64,000 nt of DNA from positions 1 through 64,000 of the forward strand of contig NZ_VDMR01000006.1 of the NCBI RefSeq assembly GCF_006346315.1, read 5' to 3'. Numbering within the stretch: the first letter of the stretch is position 1; every line of letters starts with the position of its first letter. Of this stretch, positions 8,420-16,389 are shown in pieces. The notes beneath the pieces were generated by a model. It was not told the DNA's origin. It saw nothing but the letters and a program-made list of their open reading frames with translations, and did no database searches. The translations under genes were made by a program, and so were the position numbers. This stretch comes from Nocardioides litoris. Its GTDB lineage: Bacteria > Actinomycetota > Actinomycetes > Propionibacteriales > Nocardioidaceae.

Positions 8420-9994
8420 GTGACCGACTACAACCTCGCCAGCCTCCTCGAGGACAGTGCCTCCGCGTACGCCGACCGCACCGCGATCGTGTTCGGCGAC
8501 CGCCGGCTGACCTACGCCGAGGTCGACGCCGCCGCGTCCATGGTCGCGGGCGCGCTCACCGAGCGGGGGATCCAGAAGGGGGACAAGGTCGCGCTCAGCT
8601 GCCCCAACGTCCCGTACTTCACGATCGTCTACTACGGCATCCTCAAGGCCGGCGGCACCGTCGTCCCGCTCAACGTGCTGCTCAAGGCCCGCGAGGTCGC
8701 CTACCACCTCGGCGACTCCGACGCGAAGGCCTACTTCTGCTTCGAGGGCACCGACGAGCTGCCCATCGGCAAGGAGGGGCACGCCGGGTTCGAGCAGGCC
8801 GAGGGCTGCGAGCACTTCGTCGTCATCACCGCCGACCCCGCCGCCGCGAGCCCGATCGAGGGCGCGGAGACGCTCGGCCAGGTCATGAACGGCCAGTCGC
8901 CGTCGTACGACGCGGTCGCGACCGACGAGGACGACACGGCCGTCATCCTCTACACCTCCGGCACCACCGGCCAGCCCAAGGGCGCCGAGCTGCGCCACCG
9001 CAACATGCGCGACAACGCGCTGCTGGGCGAGGAGCTGTTCGGCGCCGACGCCGACGACCCCGACACGCTGCTGTGCGTCCTGCCGCTGTTCCACTCCTTC
9101 GGCCAGACCGTCGTGCAGAACGGCGGCTTCGCCTACGGCGGCACCGTGGTCATGCTGCCCCGCTTCGAGGCGGGCCCGGCGCTGAAGCTGATGGAGAAGG
9201 AGGGCGTCACCTTCTTCGCCGGCGTCCCGACGATGTACTGGGGCCTGCTCGGTGCGCTCGACGAGTCCGGGGTCGACGTCAAGAAGATCACCGAGACCGT
9301 GCGCGTCGCCGCGGCCGGCGGCTCGGCGCTGCCGGTGGAGGTGCACAAGCAGTTCCAGGAGCGTTTCGGCGTCGAGATCCTCGAGGGCTACGGGCTGTCG
9401 GAGACCTCGCCGGTGGCGTCGTTCAGCCGCCTCGGCCAGGGCGTCCGGGTCGGCTCCATCGGCACCCCGGTCCCGGGCGTGGAGATGAAGCTGCTCGCTC
9501 CCGACAGCTGGGACGAGGCCACCGAGACCAACGACGAGGGCCACGTCGTCGGCGAGATCGCGATCAAGGGCCACAACATCATGAAGGGCTACTACAACCG
9601 CCCCGAGGCCACCGAGGAGTCCATCCAGGACGACTGGTTCCGCTCCGGCGACCTCGGCCGCCGCGACGACGACGGCTGGTACTACATCGTCGACCGCTCC
9701 AAGGACATGATCATCCGCGGTGGCTTCAACGTGTACCCGCGCGAGATCGAGGAGGTGCTGATGACCCACGAGGCCGTCTCGCTGGCCGCGGTCATCGGCG
9801 TTCCCCACGAGAGCCACGGCGAGGAGATCAAGGCCGTGGTCATCCTGGAGAAGGGCGCCTCGGTCACCGAGGAGGAGCTCGTCGCCTGGGGCAAGGAGCA
9901 GATGGCGGTCTACAAGTACCCCCGCGTCGTCGAGATCGTCGACGAGCTGCCCATGACCGCGACCGGCAAGATCCTCAAGCGCGAGCTCTCCTGA
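8420..9994 (+). CDS. long-chain fatty-acid-CoA ligase (FadD-like)
   Basis: 524 residues. Adenylate-forming motifs appear in order: ILYTSGTTGQPKGAEL (A3, about residues 175-190), EILEGYGLSETSPVASF (A5), WFRSGDLGRRDDDGWYYIVDR (A7), KDMIIRGGFNVYPREIEE (A8) and TATGKILKREL at the end with the catalytic Lys. It activates a carboxylic acid, probably a fatty acid, to an acyl-AMP and then an acyl-CoA. TAGGTT at 8408-8413, 6 nt before the GTG, indicates a leaderless start just after the MMPL gene. It may supply or salvage lipids handled by that exporter. Confidence 0.88.
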   Translation: MTDYNLASLLEDSASAYADRTAIVFGDRRLTYAEVDAAASMVAGALTERGIQKGDKVALSCPNVPYFTIVYYGILKAGGTVVPLNVLLKAREVAYHLGDSDAKAYFCFEGTDELPIGKEGHAGFEQAEGCEHFVVITADPAAASPIEGAETLGQVMNGQSPSYDAVATDEDDTAVILYTSGTTGQPKGAELRHRNMRDNALLGEELFGADADDPDTLLCVLPLFHSFGQTVVQNGGFAYGGTVVMLPRFEAGPALKLMEKEGVTFFAGVPTMYWGLLGALDESGVDVKKITETVRVAAAGGSALPVEVHKQFQERFGVEILEGYGLSETSPVASFSRLGQGVRVGSIGTPVPGVEMKLLAPDSWDEATETNDEGHVVGEIAIKGHNIMKGYYNRPEATEESIQDDWFRSGDLGRRDDDGWYYIVDRSKDMIIRGGFNVYPREIEEVLMTHEAVSLAAVIGVPHESHGEEIKAVVILEKGASVTEEELVAWGKEQMAVYKYPRVVEIVDELPMTATGKILKRELS

Positions 9995-9998
9995 GGCC

Positions 9999-10202
9999 GT
10001 GCTCGCCCGCACCGTCGGACTGCTCCTCGCCGTCCTGCTCGTGGCGGTCGGGGCCCTGTGGACCGCACAGGGCCTCGGCTACCTCGAGGGCTCCTCGATG
10101 ACCGGCAGCAAGACCTGGGCCACGATCGGGCCGATCGTGGCCGGGCTCGGCGTCGCGCTGGTGGTCGTGATCATCCAGCGGGCGCGTGACGGGCGGCGCT
10201 GA
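9999..10202 (+). CDS. small two-helix membrane protein
   Basis: 67 residues beginning 4 nt after the fadD-like stop. Two hydrophobic helices are clear: LLLAVLLVAVGALWTAQGLG (residues 8-27) and IGPIVAGLGVALVVVIIQ (about 43-60), with a basic tail RARDGRR inside the cell. Similar short proteins with a GSSMTGSKTWATIGPI-like loop occur in actinobacteria with no assigned role. The tight spacing suggests co-translation with the ligase gene. No catalytic residue is recognisable. Confidence 0.7.
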   Translation: MLARTVGLLLAVLLVAVGALWTAQGLGYLEGSSMTGSKTWATIGPIVAGLGVALVVVIIQRARDGRR

Positions 10203-10227
10203 GTCACCGGTCCGCTCCGGGCAGGAT

Positions 10228-10305
10228 CTCCGGTCAACCGGAGGTTCTCCCACTCCTGGTGGGGAGCTTCCCGTCAGGAGTGGCAGTTTCTCCGCTTGAC
10301 CGGAG
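10228..10305. repeat. nested inverted-repeat element between convergent genes
   Basis: Outer arms CTCCGGTCAA (10228-10237) and TTGACCGGAG (10296-10305) pair perfectly. Inside, CCACTCCTG (10250-10258) and CAGGAGTGG (10275-10283) also pair perfectly, around a near-palindromic GGGAGCTTCCC centre. The left edge itself contains CTCCGGTCAACCGGAG (7+2+7). The whole 78-nt unit can fold into a long cruciform or a bidirectional terminator; it also looks like a small mobile palindromic (REP/MITE-like) unit. Confidence 0.75.
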
Positions 10306-10328
10306 GTCTTGCCGCCGCCCCGCCCCGC

Positions 10329-10847
10329 TCAGTCGAACGGGGTGGGCAGCGCGCCGGGGAGCCCGGCGAGCAGCTCGCGCGCCTGACCGGCGACCTTGTG
10401 CTCGACGAGCACCTCGTAGCGGGTGGCCACGACCTGGGTGACCGACTGGAAGTCGCGCTGGCCGCGGGTCATCGCGTAGCCCAGCAGCGCCCAGATGACG
10501 AAGAACAGGGCGCCGAAGACGACGGTCGACAGGATCGTGGCCAGGGCGCTCTCGTCGGTGAACAGCACGAAGATCAGGCCGATGAGCAGGCCGAACCAGG
10601 CGCCCGAGGCCGCGGCGCCGGCGGCGACGCGACCGGTGGTGAGGCGGCCGGTGATGCGCTCGATGCGCTTGAGGTCGGTGCCGACGATCATGCAGTTCTC
10701 GACCGGGAAGTGGTTGTCGGAGAGGTGGTCGACGGTCTTCTGGGCGGCCGCGTAGTCGTCGTACGTCGCGAGCGACTGCGGGAACTCCAGGCGGAGCGGG
10801 TTGAGCCCGGGACGGCCCGGGCGACCGGTGGGCGAGGTCATGGCCAT
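10329..10847 (-). CDS. GSP17M-type general stress membrane protein
   Basis: 172 residues. The N-terminal part ([40 protein letters not shown]) is the general-stress-protein 17M domain. It is followed by two adjacent membrane helices (about 78-95 and 103-125) flanking a short DESALAT loop, then a short basic domain. Family members are common in actinobacteria, and their biochemical role is unknown. It converges on the small membrane protein gene, with the nested palindrome between them. No promoter is obvious upstream. Confidence 0.8.
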   Translation of the reverse strand: MAMTSPTGRPGRPGLNPLRLEFPQSLATYDDYAAAQKTVDHLSDNHFPVENCMIVGTDLKRIERITGRLTTGRVAAGAAASGAWFGLLIGLIFVLFTDESALATILSTVVFGALFFVIWALLGYAMTRGQRDFQSVTQVVATRYEVLVEHKVAGQARELLAGLPGALPTPFD

Positions 10848-10923
10848 GCACCCATTGTGCCGCGCGGGTCCGCAGGCCCCAGGCCCGCGCGGGTGAGGCA
10901 GGGCGACGGCCTAGGATCGGGGC

Positions 10924-11199
10924 GTGCCCAAGGTCGTCGTCGACGTCATGCCCAAGCCCGAGATCCTCGACCCGCAGGGGAAGGCGGTGCTCGGCGCGCT
11001 GCCCCGCCTGGGGTTCGGCGGCGTCCTCGACGTCCGCCAAGGCAAGCGGTTCGAGCTCGAGGTCGAGGGCGAGGTGACCGACGAGGTGCTCCAGCGGGTG
11101 CACGAGATGGCCGAGACCCTGCTGTCCAACCCGGTCATCGAGGACTTCACCGTCCACGTCGGCGAGGCCGTGGCCGAGGAGCCGGAGGTGCGCGCGTGA
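10924..11199 (+). CDS. purS: FGAM synthase subunit PurS
   Basis: 91 residues. PurS is the small scaffold of the PurL-PurQ-PurS complex that makes formylglycinamidine ribonucleotide. The sequence shows [19 protein letters not shown] and the [10 protein letters not shown] strand, both standard. TAGGAT at 10912-10917 ends 6 nt before the GTG, giving a leaderless transcript. Its stop overlaps the purQ start by 4 nt (GTGA), ensuring coupled synthesis with purQ; purL is about 9 kb downstream. Confidence 0.96.
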   Translation: MPKVVVDVMPKPEILDPQGKAVLGALPRLGFGGVLDVRQGKRFELEVEGEVTDEVLQRVHEMAETLLSNPVIEDFTVHVGEAVAEEPEVRA

Positions 11200-11864
11200 A
11201 GGTCGGCGTCGTCACCTTCCCCGGCTCGCTCGACGACGTCGACGCCCAGCGCGCCGTCCGGCTCGGCGGCCACGAGGCGGTCGCGCTCTGGCACGGCGAC
11301 CACGACCTGCGCGGCGTCGACGCGGTCGTGCTGCCCGGCGGGTTCTCCTACGGCGACTACCTGCGCTGCGGGGCCATCTCGCGCTTCGCGCCCGTGATGA
11401 CCGAGGTCGTCGAGGCCGCGGGCAGGGGCATGCCGGTCCTCGGCATCTGCAACGGCTTCCAGATCCTCTGCGAGTCGCACCTGCTGCCCGGTGCGCTCAT
11501 CCGCAACGACCACCGCAAGTTCGTCTGCCGCGACCAGCGGCTGCGCATCGACAACGCCTCCACGCCCTGGACCTCCTCCTACGCCGAGGGCCAGGAGGTG
11601 ACGATCGTGCTCAAGAACGGCGAGGGCGGGTACGTCGCCGACGCCGCGACCCTCGACCGGCTCGAGGGCGAGGGGCAGGTCGTGGCCCGCTACCTCGGCG
11701 ACAACCCCAACGGCTCGATGCGCGACATCGCGGGCGTGAGCAACGAGCGAGGCAACGTCGTCGGGCTCATGCCCCACCCCGAGCACGCCGTCGAGGAGCT
11801 CACCGGCGCCGGCACCGACGGCCTCGGCTTCTTCACCTCGCTGGCCGCCGCGGCCTTCGCGTGA
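11196..11864 (+). CDS. purQ: FGAM synthase glutaminase subunit PurQ
   Basis: 222 residues. This class I glutamine amidotransferase releases ammonia from glutamine and passes it to PurL. Visible motifs are [18 protein letters not shown], the nucleophile elbow [11 protein letters not shown] with the catalytic Cys, and [11 protein letters not shown] with the His-Glu of the triad. The GTG start at 11196 overlaps the purS stop. The gene is full length for the small PurQ type and overlaps the following DUF3817 gene in the same manner. Confidence 0.97.
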   Translation: MKVGVVTFPGSLDDVDAQRAVRLGGHEAVALWHGDHDLRGVDAVVLPGGFSYGDYLRCGAISRFAPVMTEVVEAAGRGMPVLGICNGFQILCESHLLPGALIRNDHRKFVCRDQRLRIDNASTPWTSSYAEGQEVTIVLKNGEGGYVADAATLDRLEGEGQVVARYLGDNPNGSMRDIAGVSNERGNVVGLMPHPEHAVEELTGAGTDGLGFFTSLAAAAFA

Positions 11865-12307
11865 CCCCGCAGCGGCTGTTCCGCGGCGTCGCCGTCGCCG
11901 AGGCAGTCACCTGGGCCCTGCTGCTGGCGGGCATGTTCCTCAAGTACGTCACCGAGACCACCGAGCTCGGCGTGCGGGTCGGCGGCATGCTGCACGGCGT
12001 CGTGTTCGTCGCCTACTGCGTGACCACCGTCGTCGTCGCCGTCGACCAGCGCTGGACGCTGCGTCGCAGCCTGCTCGGCCTGCTGGCCGCGGTGCCGCCG
12101 TTCGTCACCGTCGTCTTCGACGTCGTGGTCGAGCGGCGCGGTGCCTTCGGGCCGTGGCGCTTGACCACGGCCGCCCCCGAGCGGGGGGTGGACCGCCCGG
12201 TCGCCTGGTTGCTCCGCAACCCCCTGCGCGGCCTGCTCACCGCGCTCGCGGCCGTCGCCGTGCTCACCGGTCTCGCGCTGCTCGTCGGCCCGCCGGTCGG
12301 GGGCTGA
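11861..12307 (+). CDS. DUF3817 integral membrane protein
   Basis: 148 residues from a GTG overlapping the purQ stop by 4 nt. The DUF3817 core is seen in [17 protein letters not shown] and [20 protein letters not shown], followed by a third helix ([20 protein letters not shown]) and a C-terminal helix ([19 protein letters not shown]). DUF3817 proteins often sit beside purQ or guaA in actinobacteria, and their function is unknown. The coupling to purS-purQ suggests a link with nucleotide or glutamine metabolism, but this is inference. Confidence 0.85.
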   Translation: MTPQRLFRGVAVAEAVTWALLLAGMFLKYVTETTELGVRVGGMLHGVVFVAYCVTTVVVAVDQRWTLRRSLLGLLAAVPPFVTVVFDVVVERRGAFGPWRLTTAAPERGVDRPVAWLLRNPLRGLLTALAAVAVLTGLALLVGPPVGG

Positions 12308-12325
12308 CCCGGGCGCCCGGCCCGG

Positions 12326-13810
12326 CTAGCCGACGTACCAGAACTCGCGGACCAGGTCGGCGCGACGCTTGTCGTCCTTGGCGAGCTTCTTCATCGACAC
12401 CCGCTCCCCGAGCTCGCGCAGGCGGGTGATGACGGCGTCGAGCACTGCGGGCGGGAAGACGCCGTCCTCCTCGAACCACGCCCGCGCGTCCTCCAGCGCG
12501 GCCGCCGAGCGGCGCACCGAGGACGGCAGGGTCGCGGCGTCCTCGCCCACCCGGTCGGCCCGGAGCCGCTCGGCCTCGGCCGCGCCGTCGAGCGCGCGCA
12601 GGCCGCGGCGGGCCGCGACGGCGAGCCCCGCCAGCAGCAGGTGCACGTCGGCCGACCCGTCGCCGAGGCGCAGCTCGACGGTCTGCGGGTGCGGTGCCAC
12701 GGCCGGTACGTCGGGGCGCCGGTCGCCGTTGGCGTGCTCCTGCATCGGCGCGAGCACGTCGCCGGCCCAGGCCAGCGGCACCCGGACGAGCCCGGTGCGG
12801 TCGGTCTCGCCCCAGCAGATCAGCTCGGGGGACTCCTCGCCGTCGGCGAAGCGGAGGTAGGAGGTCGGCACGGTGCAGCCCAGCGCGGTCAGCGCGGGCG
12901 CGGCCCCGAGGTAGCCCGCGACCAGGCGCAGGGCGGTCTCGGTGAGCGCGCCGTCGTCGTCGACGAGGACGTTGCTGCCCTCCCGCACGAGCCGGGTGTG
13001 CACGTGCAGGCCGTTGCCGGCGCCGTCGACCCCGATCGACGGCGCGAAGGTCACCTCCAGGCCGTGGGCGTGCGCGACCTCGCGGACGACCCACTTGGCC
13101 AGCACGAGGGCGTCGGCGGCCTGCTCGACCGGCACCGGCCGCAGCTCGATCTCGTGCTGCACCAGCTGCCGCTCGGCCTCCAGCACGTTGCCGACCTCGC
13201 CGTGGCCGTACTTGACCTCGACGCCCATCGCGGCCAGGTGGTGCAGCGCCTGCTCGCGCACCGCCTGCCCCTTCGAGAACGGCGGCGACTCCTGGTAGCC
13301 GCGCTCGGCCTCCACCGGGTGCAGCGGGTCGGGGTCGCCGACCAGGTAGTACTCCAGCTCGCCGAACGCCTCCAGCACCAGCCCGGTCTCCGCGGTGAGC
13401 GCCTCCGCGGCGCGCCGCACCAGCTGCTCGCGGGCGTGGGCCAGCGGACGGCCGTCGCGGTCGTAGAAGGAGCAGAGCAGGTCGAGCGAGGGCTCCTCGC
13501 CGAAGGGGTTGACGAACGCCGTGCGGTAGCGGGGCACGATGTAGGCGTCGCTGTCCTCGGTCGCGGTGCCCTCGAACACGCTCGAGCCGTCGACCCGCTC
13601 GCCGTGGGTCAGCACCTCGACCAGGTGCTCGCGCGAGGACGGCACGAACGCGAGCGTCTTGAGCCGTCCGTCGCCGCCGACGTAGCGCAGGTTGACCTGG
13701 CGCAGGCCGAGGCGTCGTACGGCCTCGACGAGGTCGTCGCAGGTGAGCTCGTCCGTCGGCTTGCCGAGCAGCCGCACGAGGGGGTGGGGGACGTGCTCGT
13801 CGTCGTTCAT
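12326..13810 (-). CDS. glutamine synthetase-family ligase
   Basis: 494 residues from the ATG at 13810; a TTG four codons earlier is possible. The N-terminal beta-grasp part includes VDGSSVFEG and TEDSDAYIVP. The catalytic domain shows FGELEYYLV, VKYGHGEVGN, TFAPSIGVDGAGNGLHVHTRL and the late TVELRLGDGSADVHL. Family members join ammonia or an amine to glutamate with ATP. The loops differ from housekeeping GlnA, and the adenylylation-site tyrosine region is not clear, so a gamma-glutamyl-amine ligase or other GlnA-like role is as likely as glutamine synthesis. It lies directly downstream of a methyltransferase gene on the same strand. Confidence 0.8.
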   Translation of the reverse strand: MNDDEHVPHPLVRLLGKPTDELTCDDLVEAVRRLGLRQVNLRYVGGDGRLKTLAFVPSSREHLVEVLTHGERVDGSSVFEGTATEDSDAYIVPRYRTAFVNPFGEEPSLDLLCSFYDRDGRPLAHAREQLVRRAAEALTAETGLVLEAFGELEYYLVGDPDPLHPVEAERGYQESPPFSKGQAVREQALHHLAAMGVEVKYGHGEVGNVLEAERQLVQHEIELRPVPVEQAADALVLAKWVVREVAHAHGLEVTFAPSIGVDGAGNGLHVHTRLVREGSNVLVDDDGALTETALRLVAGYLGAAPALTALGCTVPTSYLRFADGEESPELICWGETDRTGLVRVPLAWAGDVLAPMQEHANGDRRPDVPAVAPHPQTVELRLGDGSADVHLLLAGLAVAARRGLRALDGAAEAERLRADRVGEDAATLPSSVRRSAAALEDARAWFEEDGVFPPAVLDAVITRLRELGERVSMKKLAKDDKRRADLVREFWYVG

Positions 13811-13828
13811 CCTCCGACCCAACCGGGG

Positions 13829-13876
13829 CGGCCCGGCGCGCGCGCCACCCGCGCGGGCGCCGCGCCCCCCGGGCCG
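13829..13876. terminator. GC-rich hairpin between methyltransferase and GS-like genes
   Basis: CGGCCCGG (13829-13836) pairs perfectly with CCGGGCCG (13869-13876), enclosing further GCGC-rich complementary stretches. No T-run follows. It lies between the stop of the methyltransferase gene and the start of the GS-like gene, so it could attenuate readthrough. Confidence 0.4.
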
Positions 13877-13882
13877 CAGTGC

Positions 13883-14740
13883 TCAGGCGGTGGCGGTGAC
13901 CAGCCAGCAGGCGGCCGGGAGCCGCAGCGCACCGTCGACCACGCCGGCGCGCACCTCGGTGCGGACCTCGGCGACCACCCGCCGCCACCCGTCCTCGCCG
14001 AGCCGGGGGAGCACGGTGTCGTGGGCCCGCGCACCGGTGCTCGTGGCCAGCACCAGCGCGGTGCGGTGCTCGACGCCGTCGGAGCCGTCGAAGGAGTAGT
14101 CGAGGACGGTGTCCAGCGGCTCCGGTCGTACGTCGCGCCAGCCGGCGGCGCCGAGCACCGTCCGCACGCGGTCGGGGTCGGCGAACGCCATCGGGCCGGG
14201 GGCCGGCGAGTCCGCGGTGTCGGGCTCCTCGCCGAGGGCGCGGTACAAGGCGCCCTGGCCGAGCGCGAACGACGGGTTCTCCCCGCGGCGGCGCCAGCAC
14301 ACGAAGGCCAGCCTCCCGCCGGGCGCGCACGCCGCGTGGATGCGGGCGAAGGCCGCGGTGGGGTCGTCGAAGAACATCACGCCGAACCGCGAGACCACCC
14401 GGTCGTACGGCGCCCCGGGGGCCTCGGCGTCGAGGTCGGCCCGCTGCGCGTCGGCCAGCACGACCGTCGCCGAGGGCACCCGGCGCCGCGCCGCCTCGAC
14501 CATCGCGGGCGAGACGTCGACGCCCACCGGCTCGGCGCCGGCCTCGGCCGCGGCGGCCAGCAGCGTGCCGCTGCCGCACCCGACGTCGAGCAGGCGCACC
14601 CCCGGCTGCAGGTCGGCCGCGGCGACCAGGGCGCGGGTCAGCGGCGCGAAGGTCGCGTCGAACAGCGCCGCCTCGCGCACCCACCCCACCCCGGCGCGGG
14701 CCCAGGTGGCCGCCACCTCGGCGGGATCGGTGCCGGTCAC
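13883..14740 (-). CDS. class I SAM-dependent methyltransferase
   Basis: 285 residues. The SAM-binding motif I is VRLLDVGCGSGTLLAAAAEA (about residues 48-67), followed by the acidic VGVDVSPAMVEAARRR and the VVLADAQRADLDAEAPG region. FDDPTAAFARIHAACAPGGRLAF is the usual post-motif strand-helix of small-molecule methyltransferases (UbiE/Methyltransf_11 type). The acceptor is unknown. It is one of three same-strand genes with the GS-like and DUF1906 genes, but the gaps and hairpin argue against tight coupling. Confidence 0.8.
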   Translation of the reverse strand: MTGTDPAEVAATWARAGVGWVREAALFDATFAPLTRALVAAADLQPGVRLLDVGCGSGTLLAAAAEAGAEPVGVDVSPAMVEAARRRVPSATVVLADAQRADLDAEAPGAPYDRVVSRFGVMFFDDPTAAFARIHAACAPGGRLAFVCWRRRGENPSFALGQGALYRALGEEPDTADSPAPGPMAFADPDRVRTVLGAAGWRDVRPEPLDTVLDYSFDGSDGVEHRTALVLATSTGARAHDTVLPRLGEDGWRRVVAEVRTEVRAGVVDGALRLPAACWLVTATA

Positions 14741-14760
14741 GGCTGCGTCCGTCGGGTGCC

Positions 14761-14796
14761 GGTCAGCGGGGTGGTCAGCGGGGTCGTCAGCGGGTG
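14761..14796. repeat. three tandem 12-bp units at the end of the DUF1906 gene
   Basis: GGTCAGCGGGGT occurs at 14761-14772 and 14773-14784, with a variant CGTCAGCGGGTG at 14785-14796. Each copy contains TCA, a TGA on the minus strand; the gene uses the one at 14789-14787. The duplication therefore copies the stop-codon region and leaves the protein unchanged. Confidence 0.8.
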
Positions 14797-16274
14797 CCGC
14801 TGCGCAGCCGGCCCCAGGTGGCCGGGTCGACGATGCCGGTGGCGGGCAACCCGACGCGTCGCTGGTAGCGGGCGACGGCGTCGGTCATGAGCGGGTCGAA
14901 GGTGCCGTCGACGTTGACCTTGACGCCGACGTTGCCGGCGTTGATCGCCCGCTGGACCCGGCGGACGTAGGGGCCGTAGGGCCCGGCGGACCCGCGCTTG
15001 AGGACCGGTTGCGAGCCCGCGGCGAGCAGCATCATCCAGTCGCGGCGGAACCAGCGGCTGTCCACCGGCCGGCCGGACGCGGCCTTCCACGCCCGGACCG
15101 CCTCGACGAGGCCGGGACCGTAGGCGCCGTCGATGCCGCCGGTGAAGCGACCCTGCTCCTTGAGCAGGCACTTCAGCGCCGAGACGCGCTCGGCGTTGGC
15201 GGTGTAGCCGGCGCGCGGCGGCTCGAGGGTGCCGTACTGCAGGAAGTCGACCTTGACCCCGCCGCACCGCGTCTCCGGCGGCGCGTAGAGCCCGCGGCCG
15301 AGGTCGAGGAAGTTGGAGTCGATGTTGATGCGGACGCCGCCCCACACCTCGTCGTGGCCGCCGCGGTACTGCTTCACGCGGCCACCGGGCCGCCAGCCGG
15401 ACTCGGTGATGTAAGAGGTCGAGGTGTTGGCCACGCCGTCCCAGCGGGCCAGCCAGATGCGCTGGGGCAGGACGTAGGCGCCCGGCCGGGTGCGCCGCAC
15501 GTCGTCCATCGCCTTGATGCCGGAGCTCGCGCTGGAGTAGACGCCCGTGACGTAGCCGAGCTTCTTGACCGTGGTCACCCAGGCCGAGATGAAGGCCAGG
15601 GCCGACTCGCGGCACGCGGTGTTGGTGTGGTCGAAGCCCTCGAGGTCGTACCAGAGGGTGCTGCCGGGGGAGATGCCGAGCGCCTGGGCGTCGGCCACGG
15701 TCTCGGTGCCTGACGCGCGGCCCATGGCCCGGGCCTTTGGGTAGCGGCCGGCCGCACCCCGGACCGGGCTGATCCGGAAGTCGTCGGCGTACCGCGGGAA
15801 GCGGGGCTGGCAGGAGGCCTGCGGACCGAGGGTGATCGGGAGCAGCTTCCAGCCCTTGCTGATCTGGTTGCGGACCCAGGTCGGGGTGAGGTTGGGCTGG
15901 CTGCGGCAGGCCCGCGAGTCGCCGGAGATGTAGATGCCGACGGCCAGGAACGGCGAGGAGACCAGCCAGCGGTCCATCGCGGCCTGGCTCGGCGTGAGGC
16001 ACTGGTCGAAGCCGAGGCCCTGGAAGTCGCCCGGCGTGGGCGGCAGGGGCGTGGTGCGCCTGGCGGCCGGGACGGTCGCGGTCGAGGCGGTGCTCGACGC
16101 GGCCGTGGTGGTCGTCGTCGCCGCGGCGAGCGTCGCGCCGGCCGGCGACCCGACCCCGGTGACCAGGGCCCCGGCGGCCAGGGTCGTCAGCGCGGTGAGC
16201 CCGATCGCCGACGACCGCGCGAGGCGGCGTCGGAGCGAGGTGCGGGGGCGGGTGGGGGGCAGGGCCGGGGGCAT
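14787..16274 (-). CDS. secreted DUF1906 glycoside-hydrolase-like protein with peptidoglycan-binding repeats
   Basis: 495 residues. An Arg-rich N terminus and membrane segment (about 15-45) form a signal peptide, followed by a Thr/Ser-rich linker. The DUF1906 (Rv2525c-like) domain runs from about 82 to 325: GFDQCLTPSQAAMDRWL, YISGDSRAC, GSTLWYDLEGFDHTNTACRES and GYVTGVYSSASSG. Two peptidoglycan-binding-like repeats follow (about 365-410 and 425-490; KRGSAGPYGPYVRRVQRAIN, NVDGTFDPLMTDAVARYQRR). It probably acts in the cell wall. SD-like GGAGAT lies 6 nt before the ATG. Confidence 0.85.
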   Translation of the reverse strand: MPPALPPTRPRTSLRRRLARSSAIGLTALTTLAAGALVTGVGSPAGATLAAATTTTTAASSTASTATVPAARRTTPLPPTPGDFQGLGFDQCLTPSQAAMDRWLVSSPFLAVGIYISGDSRACRSQPNLTPTWVRNQISKGWKLLPITLGPQASCQPRFPRYADDFRISPVRGAAGRYPKARAMGRASGTETVADAQALGISPGSTLWYDLEGFDHTNTACRESALAFISAWVTTVKKLGYVTGVYSSASSGIKAMDDVRRTRPGAYVLPQRIWLARWDGVANTSTSYITESGWRPGGRVKQYRGGHDEVWGGVRINIDSNFLDLGRGLYAPPETRCGGVKVDFLQYGTLEPPRAGYTANAERVSALKCLLKEQGRFTGGIDGAYGPGLVEAVRAWKAASGRPVDSRWFRRDWMMLLAAGSQPVLKRGSAGPYGPYVRRVQRAINAGNVGVKVNVDGTFDPLMTDAVARYQRRVGLPATGIVDPATWGRLRSGTR

Positions 16275-16316
16275 GGCGGATCTCCAGGGGAAGGGCGGCG
16301 TCCGTCGGTCGTCCGC

Positions 16317-16376
16317 ACCCTAACCTCAGAAGTCACACCAGTCACAGGGTTCACCTGTAACTACATCGGTGTAGTT
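16317..16376 (-). promoter_or_regulatory. promoter and operator region of the DUF1906 gene
   Basis: On the minus strand TAGGGT (16322-16317) is a -10 box about 42 nt before the ATG. GTGACT (16345-16340) sits 17 nt upstream as a -35 candidate and is repeated 9 nt further upstream. AACTACA-TCGG-TGTAGTT (16359-16376) is a perfect 7+4+7 inverted repeat just beyond. The arrangement suggests a regulated promoter; the regulator is unknown. Confidence 0.5.
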
Positions 16377-16389
16377 CGACGGGCCCCGC

